DNA of 13,527 nt from Deltaproteobacteria bacterium (GCA_947483545.1 CANKNP010000114.1:1-13527); one strand, 5' to 3'; shown: positions 1-7,508, counted from the first letter of the stretch. Program-made: numbers and translations. Notes: generated by a model from the letters alone, not told the origin.

Positions 1-1
1 C

Positions 2-1360
2 CCTCCCCTCCCCCCTTCCAGCTCCGGTGTCGATGAGGACGCCCTTTTTGGCGGTAGCGACGCGCCCGCAGAGCCCGTCGCTGCGCCCACCTCCCCAGCG
101 GACACCCCCACGCAGATCGACGCCCCGTTGACCTCCGACGTGACCATCCAGAGCCTGCTGGGCGCGACCAACGACCGGTTTGCGGTCGGCGGCAAGCTCT
201 ACCTGCGGCTCGACGCCGCCCAGACCGCCGATTGGGACTTGCCCGCGACGACGCTGTCCTCCCCCGACAGCCTGTACCTGTACGTAGACGGGCGGCCGAA
301 TGACCGACTCCGAGCGTTTGTCCAAGCGAAGTTGAGCCACAACTTCACGCTCACCGATGGCGCAGTGAACGACTTCGGTCAAACTGAGCAGGAGAGCACC
401 GTCTCGCTCGACCAGCTCTGGCTGAAGTTTGACGTCGCGCGTACGGTGTTCGTGACCTTCGGGGAGCAGAAGATCAAGTGGGGGTCGGGCCGGTTCTGGA
501 ACCCGACCGATTTTCTGAACCAGCAGGTGCTCGATCCGTTGGCGGCGTACGACCTTCGCACGGGCGTACCGCTCGTAAAGTTGCACATCCCGGTCCAGGC
601 GCTGGGCGCCAACGTGTACGCGATCGCGAGCCTGGATCAGGCGAACGCCGTGGACGAAGTCGGCGGTGCGGTGCGGGCGGAATGGGCGGGGGGAAGCACC
701 GAGATCGCGCTCTCGGGGGCGGCACGAAAGGACCAGCCCGTGCGCTTGGGCGCGGATCTCTCGACCGCGATCTGGCTCTTTGACTTGCATGTGGAAGGCG
801 CGGTGCGCCACGGGGACACCGATTCCTACTGGCGCGGCTCGCTGAACCTGGAGGAGTTCACCTTTCCAAGCGCCTATTCCCGCGAGGACGAATGGATCCC
901 CCAGGTCGCCGCCGGCCTGGAGCTTGGGTTCAATTACACCGCTGAGGACACCGCCTACCTCGGCTCCGAGTATTTCTACAACGGCGCCGGCTACGACTCC
1001 GCCGAGCTCTACCCCTGGTTGCTCTACGAGGGCCAGTTTCAGCCCTTCTACCTGGGTCAACACTACGCCTCCGCGTACCTGTACCTGCCGAGCCCCGCCC
1101 GGTTGGACGACCAGAGTTTTACCCTCAGCTACCTGACGAACCTGTCCGACGGCTCGATGTTGTCGCGCCTGTCGTGGTCCGCGACCGTGCTCACGCAATT
1201 GTCATTGAACGCATACGCGCAATACCACTTCGGGGACGTCGGAGAATTCAACCTTTCGGTGGACATCCCCGCGGTGCCGGGCGTCGAGGGCCTGGAGGAG
1301 GGCTACCAGATCGCTGCCCCGACGTTGGACGTTGGCGTGGGGTTCACGGTCGCCTTTTGA
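2..1360 (+). CDS. Outer-membrane beta-barrel protein, porin-like (5' end missing)
   Basis: The reading frame is open from the left edge to TGA at 1358-1360 (452 residues visible), so the start and any signal peptide lie outside the window. A TTG at 128 could be read as a start, but the 42 codons before it are in frame, stop-free and read like the acidic, Pro/Ala-rich linker of a mature secreted protein, so I treat the gene as 5'-partial. The rest shows alternating hydrophobic/polar strands rich in Tyr, Phe, Trp and Leu, few charges inside strands, and a terminal Phe (VGVGFTVAF), the usual C-terminal signature of BAM-inserted barrels. A motif at 458-511 (FGEQKIKWGSGRFWNPTD) resembles a conserved segment of DUF1302-like and related barrels; this comparison is from memory. 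Function is probably passive transport or an outer-membrane structural role, substrate unknown. Its 3' end overlaps the convergent cysteine desulfurase gene by 17 bp. Confidence 0.75.
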   Translation, partial: PPLPPSSSGVDEDALFGGSDAPAEPVAAPTSPADTPTQIDAPLTSDVTIQSLLGATNDRFAVGGKLYLRLDAAQTADWDLPATTLSSPDSLYLYVDGRPNDRLRAFVQAKLSHNFTLTDGAVNDFGQTEQESTVSLDQLWLKFDVARTVFVTFGEQKIKWGSGRFWNPTDFLNQQVLDPLAAYDLRTGVPLVKLHIPVQALGANVYAIASLDQANAVDEVGGAVRAEWAGGSTEIALSGAARKDQPVRLGADLSTAIWLFDLHVEGAVRHGDTDSYWRGSLNLEEFTFPSAYSREDEWIPQVAAGLELGFNYTAEDTAYLGSEYFYNGAGYDSAELYPWLLYEGQFQPFYLGQHYASAYLYLPSPARLDDQSFTLSYLTNLSDGSMLSRLSWSATVLTQLSLNAYAQYHFGDVGEFNLSVDIPAVPGVEGLEEGYQIAAPTLDVGVGFTVAF

Positions 1361-2393
1361 GGACCCCCGCGAGCGCGAACAGCGCGCGGTCTACCTCGGC
1401 TTCCGTGGTACCCCACCCCGTGGAGAAGCGCACCGCAGTCCCCGGCTCGCCCATGGCAGTGAGCACGTGGGATCGCTCAGTCGAGCCCGAGGCGCAGGCT
1501 GCGCCGGCCGAGACCGCGACGCCCTCCAGATCCAGGGCGATCACCAGATCGACGGCGTCCCAACCCGGAAATACCGCGCAGGTGGTGTTGTCGATCCGGC
1601 TGGCGCCATCTGAGAGCACGCGCCCGCCGAGGGTCCGGATGCCTGCTTCCAAAGCCTCCCGGAGCGCGGGCCCGGGACCGTCTCCGACGGCCTCCAACGC
1701 CGCGACCATGCCCAGGATCCCGGCGATGTTCAGCGTTCCCGCGCGGCGTCCACGCTCCTGCGGTCCCGCCCGCCCGATGTTCAGCGGCGTTTCACGGCCA
1801 GGGTGGGCGGCCTGTGAACGGGGGTGAGCCGCCAGCACCAGGACCCCAACGCCCTGAGGGCCCCCACACTTGTGTCCGGAGAAGGCGATGGATTCGGCCT
1901 GCCAGAGCGCGGCCGGAAGCGCCATTCGGCCGGGACCCTGGGTGGCGTCGATGTGCGTGCGATCCCCTCGGGCGTGCACGATCGAGAGGACCTCTGCGAT
2001 GGGTTGGATCACGCCGGTCTCATTGTTGGCCAGCATGACGGCGACGTCGCCGGCCCCAAATTCGGTGACCCGGCCGGCGGCGTCCACGGGGATCTCTTTC
2101 CGACCCCAGGTCCGGACGGACGGGTGCTCAACCGCGGAGATGGACCATTGTCCGCCGCGAAGCGCCAAAGCGTTGGCCTCGGTCGCCCCGCTGGTGAACA
2201 CGATTCGGTCGGGCCGAATACCCCAGCGGGTGGCCAACCGGCGGCGGGAATCCTCCACGTGCTGAAAGGCGAGCTGCCCGGCCGCGTGCGCGGAGTGAGC
2301 GTTCGCCGGCAAATCCAACACGGCCAGCATCGCGGCACGTGCCGCGGGGTGAAGCGGCGCGGAGGCGTTGTAGTCGAGGTAGATCCTCGACAT
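1344..2393 (-). CDS. Cysteine desulfurase (NifS/IscS-like class V aminotransferase)
   Basis: This 349-residue PLP enzyme should remove sulfur from L-cysteine as an enzyme persulfide for Fe-S clusters, thiolated tRNA or cofactors. Visible family marks are the N-terminal YLDYNASAPLHP, FTSGATEAN (66-74), the cofactor-stacking His90 in VEHPSV, NNETG (123-127), Asp149 and Gln152, the PLP-binding Lys175 in SGHK, QERGRRAGT (212-220) and the catalytic Cys300 in SAGAACASGSTERSHVL. It is shorter than Escherichia coli IscS (about 400) and closer to compact NifS-type proteins. No scaffold (iscU, nifU) or mnmA gene is nearby, so the acceptor is unknown and I give no symbol. The ATG at 2393 shares one base with the TGA of the upstream channel gene (TGATG) and has no Shine-Dalgarno of its own, implying translational coupling. 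Confidence 0.93.
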   Translation of the reverse strand: MSRIYLDYNASAPLHPAARAAMLAVLDLPANAHSAHAAGQLAFQHVEDSRRRLATRWGIRPDRIVFTSGATEANALALRGGQWSISAVEHPSVRTWGRKEIPVDAAGRVTEFGAGDVAVMLANNETGVIQPIAEVLSIVHARGDRTHIDATQGPGRMALPAALWQAESIAFSGHKCGGPQGVGVLVLAAHPRSQAAHPGRETPLNIGRAGPQERGRRAGTLNIAGILGMVAALEAVGDGPGPALREALEAGIRTLGGRVLSDGASRIDNTTCAVFPGWDAVDLVIALDLEGVAVSAGAACASGSTERSHVLTAMGEPGTAVRFSTGWGTTEAEVDRALFALAGVLKRRP

Positions 2394-3886
2394 CAGGCAA
2401 GCTTGAAGAAGTCGCGGATCCGGCTGACGAGCGCCCGCTGGCCCCCGACACCCTCCGCAGCAGCCGCCTCTTCCACATCGTGCAGCGTATGGGCCCGGGC
2501 CTCCAGCACCGCCGTCATGCGGTCCACGACCTGCGGATGGGTCTCCAACACCTCCTTCATCGACGGCTTGTGGATCACCACCAGCTCACAGGGGCCGTCC
2601 GCCCGGACCGTCGCAGAGCGCGGCGCCCCGGTCATGAGCGACATCTCGCCGAAGAACTGCCCAGCTTCGAGGGTGGCGATCTCCCGCGTGCCCGACAGCA
2701 CGGCGACCTTGCCCTTTCGAATCACGAAGAACTCGTCGCCGCTCTCGCCCTGCTCCAAGATCAGCTCCCCGGAGGCATAGGGTTTCCGACGCGCCGCCAG
2801 CGCCAGATCCCGGAGAGCGTCCTCGGGCAATTCGGCGAGAAAATCTACCCTGCCAAGCGCAACGAGCCGGTCCTGGAGCCGATCCTCAGCCTCCTGGCGC
2901 TGCTTCGGCTCTCCCGCGTGGTGGATGAACAGCTCATGCGTGGGGTAGGGGATCGTGATGCACTCGCGCCGAAAGGCGTACCAAATCCGATCCCGGACCA
3001 GGCTGTCGATCCCGTCGCGGTTTCGAAAATCAGTGATGAAAAACCGGAGCTGATATTCAATCCCGCTCTCCCCGAAATTCCCGGTGATGACGTGCGGGGC
3101 CGGCGCCGCCAACACCCCGGGGACGCCGACGATCGCGTCCAGCAGCACGGACTCGACGTGATGGGGCAACTCGCTGTACGGCGCGGACACCTTCACGGCG
3201 CGCCGAACCACGAGCGTTGGCCGCGAATAGTTCATCACCGCGCCTTTGGCCAGGATGCCGTTGGGCAGGTTGATCTCGACATCGTCCGTGGTCAAAAGGG
3301 TGATCGCGCGCCAGCCCACGGAAGTGACCTGGCCGATCTTACCCCCCTCCAATTCAACCCAGTCCCCGACGACAAACGGGGGTTGCGCCTGCATCGCGAG
3401 GCCGGCGATGGTGTTCCCGAGCGTCTCCTGCAGCGAGAGGCCGATGACCGCGGTGATGACCGCCGAGGTCGCCAGCAGCGAGGACAGGTCCACGCCCCCC
3501 GACGACAAGGTCGCGAGCCCGGCGAACACGAAGAGCATGACCTGGAGCAGATCGCGGAAGATCTGGGGCACGTCGCGCTTGAGCCGCCGCTCAATCACCC
3601 CGTCCATGAGCAGCAGAAAGCTGGCACGCGCCAGGCTGGCCAGGAGCATGAACAACGCGGAGAGCCGCAGCACGTTCTGGGCGCTCGCGGACAGCAGGGG
3701 CAACGGCAACAGGAGCGCAACGTGCAACCCAAGCAAGCCAAGGGCGAGCCGGAGATTTCGCTTCTCGGTGTGCGGCACGAGCACCGCGGCGACCCCGATA
3801 ATCACCAGATCGACGACGATCCCGGCGCCGGCTGCCCACCAGGACATGCCAGAGACCCACTGGGTGAGGAGCGTCGAGAGAGACAT
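2393..3886 (-). CDS. MscS-family channel with C-terminal cyclic-nucleotide-binding domain
   Basis: The 497-residue inner-membrane protein combines an MscS pore with a cNMP-binding domain, like the bCNG group of the MscS superfamily. Hydrophobic helices lie at about 18-37, 48-66, 72-93 and 112-128. The pore helix and following segment (about 139-176, SAVITAVIGLSLQETLGN and FVVGDWVEL) match MscS TM3 and the start of its beta domain. The MscS cytoplasmic region continues to about 325. Residues 340-465 form the cNMP fold, with the phosphate-binding cassette FFGEMSLMTGAPRSATV at 411-427. Glu414, Arg423 and Thr426, which contact the ribose phosphate in family members, are kept, so ligand binding is plausible. 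The ligand (cAMP, cGMP or other) cannot be told. Gating by nucleotide rather than tension is an inference from family knowledge. The start is the ATG at 3886, with no clear ribosome site; Met14 is an alternative. The stop overlaps the cysteine desulfurase start. Confidence 0.92.
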   Translation of the reverse strand: MSLSTLLTQWVSGMSWWAAGAGIVVDLVIIGVAAVLVPHTEKRNLRLALGLLGLHVALLLPLPLLSASAQNVLRLSALFMLLASLARASFLLLMDGVIERRLKRDVPQIFRDLLQVMLFVFAGLATLSSGGVDLSSLLATSAVITAVIGLSLQETLGNTIAGLAMQAQPPFVVGDWVELEGGKIGQVTSVGWRAITLLTTDDVEINLPNGILAKGAVMNYSRPTLVVRRAVKVSAPYSELPHHVESVLLDAIVGVPGVLAAPAPHVITGNFGESGIEYQLRFFITDFRNRDGIDSLVRDRIWYAFRRECITIPYPTHELFIHHAGEPKQRQEAEDRLQDRLVALGRVDFLAELPEDALRDLALAARRKPYASGELILEQGESGDEFFVIRKGKVAVLSGTREIATLEAGQFFGEMSLMTGAPRSATVRADGPCELVVIHKPSMKEVLETHPQVVDRMTAVLEARAHTLHDVEEAAAAEGVGGQRALVSRIRDFFKLA

Positions 3887-4093
3887 CGCGCGGGACTAAC
3901 CCAGCGCTTAGCAATCCTGCCGCGAGGCTTCTCGCCAGGGCTGGCTTCCGAACCCGCCCTGCTTTGTGGGGGGCTGCGCCCCCCACGCGCACCAGCGGGA
4001 CGAGCACCTATAGATGACCTCGGCGGAAGGAAGCCCGACGCGGTCTGGCCTGGCGTTCAGCATCCGGGTGGCCTTCATTTGTGCCGGGGTCAT
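3887..4093. other. Intergenic gap between comEA-like and MscS genes
   Basis: About 207 bp separate the stop of the ComEA-like gene (TAG at 4094-4096) from the ATG of the channel gene at 3886. This is the widest gap inside the left minus-strand block. It holds one strong GC hairpin (3966-3986) and no convincing promoter hexamers. A 61-codon minus-strand frame (3908-4093) begins right after the TAG. Its composition and the hairpin inside it argue against a gene. Confidence 0.6.
3966..3986 (-). terminator. Perfect 9-bp GC hairpin, terminator-like without U tract
   Basis: GTGGGGGGC and GCCCCCCAC pair perfectly around a 3-nt loop. On the minus strand the stem lies about 110 bp past the ComEA-like stop and is followed by AAAGC, not a T run, so it is not a classical intrinsic terminator. 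It could still slow polymerase, protect the 3' end of the tsaE-comEA transcript, or be one copy of a dispersed G-run palindrome. Confidence 0.45.
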
Positions 4094-4606
4094 CTAAGGC
4101 TCCACATACGGAGCGAGCACCGCGAGCGTCTTCGGGCCGATCCCCTTGACGCGATCGAGGTCGTGCAGCGTGCGGTAGGGCCGACCGTCGCGGATCCGCC
4201 GGGCCAGCGCGGGCCCTACCTTGGGCAGCGCCTCCAACTCGGCGAGGCTGGCGCCGTTCAAGTGGAGCTTCGCCCCGGTGGCTTGGAAGGCGACGGGCGC
4301 CTGTTGGTCATGCACCAGCGCGTACCGGCCGATCACCTCGATGTAGTCGCCATCCTCGGGGGTGGCGCCGAGGAACTTGACGTCGGCGCCGGCCGCGGTG
4401 AGCGCAGCGCCTGGGGTGTTGGCGGCGTACCAGCCGGGCGCTTCGGTCCCGGCGATGTGCACCAGGAGTGGGGGCACGGTCGGGGCAGGGAGCGCCGAGA
4501 TACCAAGGTTCACAGCGATCAAGCCGAGCGTGACCAGCGCGGTTCCGACCACGGCGGGCGACCGTTGAGACCGACCGGGGGTCAGCGCGGGGGTCAACGC
4601 AGGCAT
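4094..4606 (-). CDS. comEA: ComEA-like helix-hairpin-helix DNA-binding protein, membrane-anchored
   Basis: The product (170 residues) has an N-terminal membrane segment at about 18-40, then a region at 46-95 that looks like a worn SLBB domain (VHIAGTEAPGWY, then an Ala-rich helix and DGDYIEV), and two helix-hairpin-helix motifs at the C-terminus: ELEALPKVGPALARRI (123-138) and DLDRVKGIGPKTLAVL (149-164). This order matches ComEA, the periplasmic or surface receptor that binds incoming double-stranded DNA during transformation. Two HhH motifs bind the DNA backbone without sequence specificity. I chose ATG at 4606 because it shares TGATG with the tsaE stop; a GTG at 4609 would add one residue. 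No other com gene is visible, so a DNA-uptake role is an inference from architecture; a repair-related HhH protein is the alternative. Confidence 0.8.
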   Translation of the reverse strand: MPALTPALTPGRSQRSPAVVGTALVTLGLIAVNLGISALPAPTVPPLLVHIAGTEAPGWYAANTPGAALTAAGADVKFLGATPEDGDYIEVIGRYALVHDQQAPVAFQATGAKLHLNGASLAELEALPKVGPALARRIRDGRPYRTLHDLDRVKGIGPKTLAVLAPYVEP

Positions 4607-5049
4607 CACGTCAGGGCCTGCACGAGGGATTGCGCGGCCTTGCCCACAGCTTCGATCTGCACGGTGCGGAGCTCGTGATCAACGGCGAGGGTCAGGGCCA
4701 GGCGCTCCCGCGGCCAGGCGGTCGGGAAGCGGGACGCCCACTCGATGAGCCAGATTCCACGCCCCACATCATCGAGCAGGCCAGTCTGTTCCAGCGCGGC
4801 GAGGTCATCGACCCGGTAGACATCGGCGTGGGAGGCGACCGCGTAGCTGTGGACGATCGCGTAGGTGGGTGAGGCGATTGGGCCAGGGGCACCGAGCTCC
4901 TGCAAGAAGCCCCGGGCGAGAGCTGTTTTTCCGGCGCCGAGGGGGGCGTCCAGGAGGATCGTGAGGTCCAGGATCCCGCGCGCCCGAACGACACGGGCGA
5001 GGCTGCGCCCCAGCGCGGTGGTGGCGGCTTCGTCGCGTAAGGTGAGCAT
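4606..5049 (-). CDS. tsaE: tRNA threonylcarbamoyladenosine biosynthesis ATPase TsaE
   Basis: TsaE is the small cytoplasmic ATPase that works with TsaB and TsaD to transfer threonylcarbamoyl to A37 of ANN-decoding tRNAs (t6A). The 147-residue product has the typical family length. It shows a Walker A APLGAGKT (35-42; most members have GDLGAGKT), SPTY (60-63), HADVYR (74-79) with the Asp of the switch region, a conserved Glu in the helix AALEQTGLLDD (84-94) and the IEW motif (102-104). tsaB, tsaC and tsaD are not in the window. The ATG at 5049 has no good ribosome site; 34 bp separate it from the stop of the upstream lipoprotein, so readthrough is likely. Its TGA overlaps the ATG of the ComEA-like gene. 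Confidence 0.93.
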   Translation of the reverse strand: MLTLRDEAATTALGRSLARVVRARGILDLTILLDAPLGAGKTALARGFLQELGAPGPIASPTYAIVHSYAVASHADVYRVDDLAALEQTGLLDDVGRGIWLIEWASRFPTAWPRERLALTLAVDHELRTVQIEAVGKAAQSLVQALT

Positions 5050-5083
5050 CCCGGGGGAGGTTTCACCTGGATCCGGGGAGATG

Positions 5084-6391
5084 TCAAGGGGCGGGCAGCG
5101 GCACCGGCGGGTCGAACATCAGGACGGTCGGCGAGAGCAGCTCCGGAAGCCGAGTGGCGCGGTCGGACATGCCCGTCCCAGCGTCGATGCGCGAGAGGGT
5201 CGCGCCGCTGTCTCCGGGGGCCGCCACCCAGAGCCCATTGCTGCCATCCCGGACCAAGCCAACCGAGCCCGCGTCCACCGACGCGGTGAAGTTGCTTCGG
5301 ACGGCGCCGTTCGCGCTGCGGGAGACGTGTGCCGCGAGGGCAGACTCCTGGTACAAAGCCCATAGTCCCGTCTCATCCATCGCCAATTCCGTCGGGCCGA
5401 CGAGCGGCAGTTCGCCGCCGAAACCGTCGTCGACGGTGGTCTGGAACGCGGCATCTGAGGTCAGCGAGGTCTCGGTCTCGACCAGGGGTGCGGCGAGGTA
5501 GCAGAGAGCGCAGGCAACGTGGAAAACGGTGTCCGCCCCTGGGTCGGAGACGTAGAGCCCCCCCTCCGCGTCGAACATCACGCGCGCCGGATGGCTCGCC
5601 CCAGTCATCGTGCCCGACCACAGGGGCGTGAGCTCCGTGGAGCCGCTGAACGTCGCGCGCAATTCGTCCACACCGAACACCACGACCCCGCTGAAGCCGT
5701 CCTCCCGGTCGCTGAGCGTCACCCAGAAATTGCCCGCCTCGTCCGCGTCCAGATCCGCGATCCCCGCGCCCGCCAGGTCGGCAGCCGGCACCTCCCGCAG
5801 GACCTTCGCGGCGTCCGCCCCGGTGATGTCCGCGGGCTCGACCACGAAGAACGTGCCGCTCGCGCCCAGGGCCCAGAGGTTTCCCCAGACATCCCAGGCC
5901 GCGCCGGCGATGTCCGCAGGGAAGGTGAGGATCGCGTCGGCCTCCACCTCGTCGCCCGGATCGGAGAGCCCGCCGTAGCCGGCGAAGGTCGCCCCCGACG
6001 CGGCCCACAGCCTGCCGCTGGATGGCTGCGGCTCAGCCGTGACGTTCACCGCCACGGTGCCCCCATCGGGGACGCAGACCTCGCTGAAGGTGTCCCGCAA
6101 AAGCCCCGCGGTGGAGCCTGCGAATTCGTCGGGCGCGGCCTGGCCCCGACGCACCCCGACGGTGTATGTCCCGCCGGGCAGGGTCGTGGTCCCCGAGTCG
6201 CCAAAGGTCGCCACAAGCTCCCCGCTCGTGTCGTAAACGTCCACGCCAGGCGCGACGACCCAGCTCCCCTCGAAGTCGTCCACATCCAGATCAAGCTCGC
6301 CGGAGCCCGTGGCCGTGCAGCCCAAGTCTTCGACAACCTCTTTGGGCTTGCAGGCGGAGAGGAGCAGGGCCAACGCCAGGAGACCGCGCAT
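5084..6391 (-). CDS. Lipoprotein with Ig-like domain and beta-propeller-like repeats
   Basis: The start at 6391 (435 residues) gives a clean lipoprotein signal: MRGLLALALLLSAC with lipobox LSAC and acylated Cys14. The frame also extends upstream to 6490, but that part lies inside the preceding gene and reads as noise. After the signal comes PKEVVE (16-21), also present in the neighbouring lipoprotein. A beta-sandwich-like segment at about 30-118 (carboxypeptidase-regulatory type, PGGTYTVGVRRG) follows. From about 125 to 430, at least five D-x-x-G-x-LW-type strands recur (WDVWGNLWAL 166-175, DEAGNFWVTLS 217-227, FDAEGGLYVSD 273-283, DETGLWALYQ 339-348, DGSNGLWVAAPG 382-393), the pattern of NHL/SMP-30-like propellers. 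It is therefore likely an outer-membrane or periplasmic lipoprotein for ligand or protein binding; no catalytic site is evident. One nucleotide separates its ATG from the TAG of the gene upstream. Confidence 0.82.
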   Translation of the reverse strand: MRGLLALALLLSACKPKEVVEDLGCTATGSGELDLDVDDFEGSWVVAPGVDVYDTSGELVATFGDSGTTTLPGGTYTVGVRRGQAAPDEFAGSTAGLLRDTFSEVCVPDGGTVAVNVTAEPQPSSGRLWAASGATFAGYGGLSDPGDEVEADAILTFPADIAGAAWDVWGNLWALGASGTFFVVEPADITGADAAKVLREVPAADLAGAGIADLDADEAGNFWVTLSDREDGFSGVVVFGVDELRATFSGSTELTPLWSGTMTGASHPARVMFDAEGGLYVSDPGADTVFHVACALCYLAAPLVETETSLTSDAAFQTTVDDGFGGELPLVGPTELAMDETGLWALYQESALAAHVSRSANGAVRSNFTASVDAGSVGLVRDGSNGLWVAAPGDSGATLSRIDAGTGMSDRATRLPELLSPTVLMFDPPVPLPAP

Positions 6392-6392
6392 C

Positions 6393-7454
6393 CTACAGAT
6401 CGTAGAGCATGTACTGCAGGATGGCCAACACATCATCGCCGGTGTTGGGGATGACCCGGAAGGTGCTGAAAACCACCTTGCCCTGCACATCGTTGAAGCT
6501 CACCAACATCGGAACCGACGTGAGCGTGTAATCGTCCAAGCCATCGGAGTAGGAGATGTTGCCTGTGAGGTGGACCGAGACCGAGGTCGCCGTGTTCTCA
6601 ATCGGGGGCCAGACAGGCAGATCGTAGGCGATCTCCACGTAGTTCTTGCCCAGGTATTCCGCGAGCGAGGTGTCTGACACTGCGGCGTCGAAGACGTCGT
6701 AATTTCCCGTCTGTGCTTCGTTGGGGATCTCGTCCGCCCCTACCCAATCCAAGTGATCGGGCCAGGCGATCTCGATCGCGTCGTACGCCCAGTCGCTCGC
6801 ATAGACGCTGCCGCCCGCCTGCACGTACGCGCGCAGGTTCTCGACATTCTGCGCGGGCACAGGGTCGGTCGCGTCTGTCAGGTTGTAGACCACGCCGTCC
6901 TCCGTGAACCCGCCATTCAGGAAGATCAGGTCGTAGCTGGCCATCCCGTCGGCATCGGCGAAAAACTGCTGCGTGGCTTCGAGGCTGAGCCCGTCCACCA
7001 AGGTGTAGTTGGAGAAGCCGAGCTGCTGGAGCACAAGGTCGAAGTCGTCGTACAACCCCGTGACGATCGCGATGTTCAGGTTTTCAGGGTCAAAGCAGTC
7101 GGGCTCGGGGATGCTGTAGGTCTCCCCCGAGGCGAGGTAGAACTCCTCTTCGTACAACATCTCGTCGCCAAACTGCACATACAGGTGGTAGTCCCGGTCG
7201 CCCGGGAGCTCTGCGAGGTTCCAGCGGCCATCTTCATCGGAGTAGGCGGTGATGGTGTCGTAGATCTGGCCGGCATCGTCAGAGATGTTGACATACGCGG
7301 TTGCATCGGCCAGCCAGTTGCGCCCAGAAGGGTCACACACACGCCCGTTGACATTACCAGGATCGATCTCGACCACTTCCTTGGGTCGGTACACCAGCGC
7401 ATTGTCGTTGCACCCGGCCAGGGCGAGGAGCACGAACAGAGGGACAGGGCGCAT
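6393..7454 (-). CDS. Lipoprotein with regulatory-like and amidotransferase-fold-like domains
   Basis: Starting at ATG 7454 (353 residues) gives a good lipoprotein signal, MRPVPLFVLLALAGC, with lipobox LAGC and Cys15; GGAG lies 6 nt upstream. A GTG at 7487 is in frame but would bury the signal. Residues 23-28 carry PKEVVE, shared with the next gene. About 34-105 look like a carboxypeptidase-regulatory beta-sandwich (VNGRVCDPSG, then DEDGRWNLAELPG). About 126-345 look like a class I glutamine-amidotransferase/ThuA-like alpha-beta domain: LNIAIVTGLYDDF, YDLIFLNGGF, NLRAYVQAGGSVYASDW and a closing strand GKVVFSTFR. The catalytic Cys of true amidotransferases is not seen in the nucleophile-elbow position (LNGGF), so a binding or structural role is more likely. 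Residue composition is acidic and rich in Tyr and Asp, normal for an exported protein. Co-transcription with the downstream lipoprotein is near certain given the 1-nt gap. Confidence 0.8.
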   Translation of the reverse strand: MRPVPLFVLLALAGCNDNALVYRPKEVVEIDPGNVNGRVCDPSGRNWLADATAYVNISDDAGQIYDTITAYSDEDGRWNLAELPGDRDYHLYVQFGDEMLYEEEFYLASGETYSIPEPDCFDPENLNIAIVTGLYDDFDLVLQQLGFSNYTLVDGLSLEATQQFFADADGMASYDLIFLNGGFTEDGVVYNLTDATDPVPAQNVENLRAYVQAGGSVYASDWAYDAIEIAWPDHLDWVGADEIPNEAQTGNYDVFDAAVSDTSLAEYLGKNYVEIAYDLPVWPPIENTATSVSVHLTGNISYSDGLDDYTLTSVPMLVSFNDVQGKVVFSTFRVIPNTGDDVLAILQYMLYDL

Positions 7455-7460
7455 GGGCGA

Positions 7461-7464
7461 CTCC
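7461..7464 (-). promoter_or_regulatory. Ribosome binding site GGAG
   Basis: GGAG on the minus strand sits 6 nt before the ATG at 7454. It decides this start over the in-frame GTG at 7487 and agrees with the lipoprotein signal peptide that begins there. Confidence 0.6.
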
Positions 7465-7474
7465 AGGAGGCCGC

Positions 7475-7480
7475 AGTATA
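7475..7480 (-). promoter_or_regulatory. Possible -10 element TATACT
   Basis: TATACT (5 of 6 matches to TATAAT) lies 20 nt before the lipoprotein ATG in the 54-bp gap after the GT4 gene. There is no matching -35 at 17 bp. In a GC-rich background the AT-rich hexamer stands out, and it could give the lipoprotein pair its own promoter, but the support is weak. Confidence 0.25.
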
Positions 7481-7508
7481 TCCGCACGGGGACGGGATCG
7501 GCGCACTG

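Noticed and set aside
3908..4093. 61-codon minus-strand frame directly after the ComEA-like stop
   Set aside because: Contains the GC hairpin, has Cys/Trp/Arg-rich composition without domain, and no ribosome site; kept only as a note.
2339..4678. Plus-strand open frame of 779 codons
   Set aside because: Antisense to the MscS and ComEA-like genes; Arg/Gly/Pro/His/Gln-rich with no domain, and the opposite strand has clear families in register.
6392..6490. Upstream extension of the propeller-like lipoprotein
   Set aside because: Lies within the preceding gene and would bury the lipoprotein signal peptide starting at 6391.
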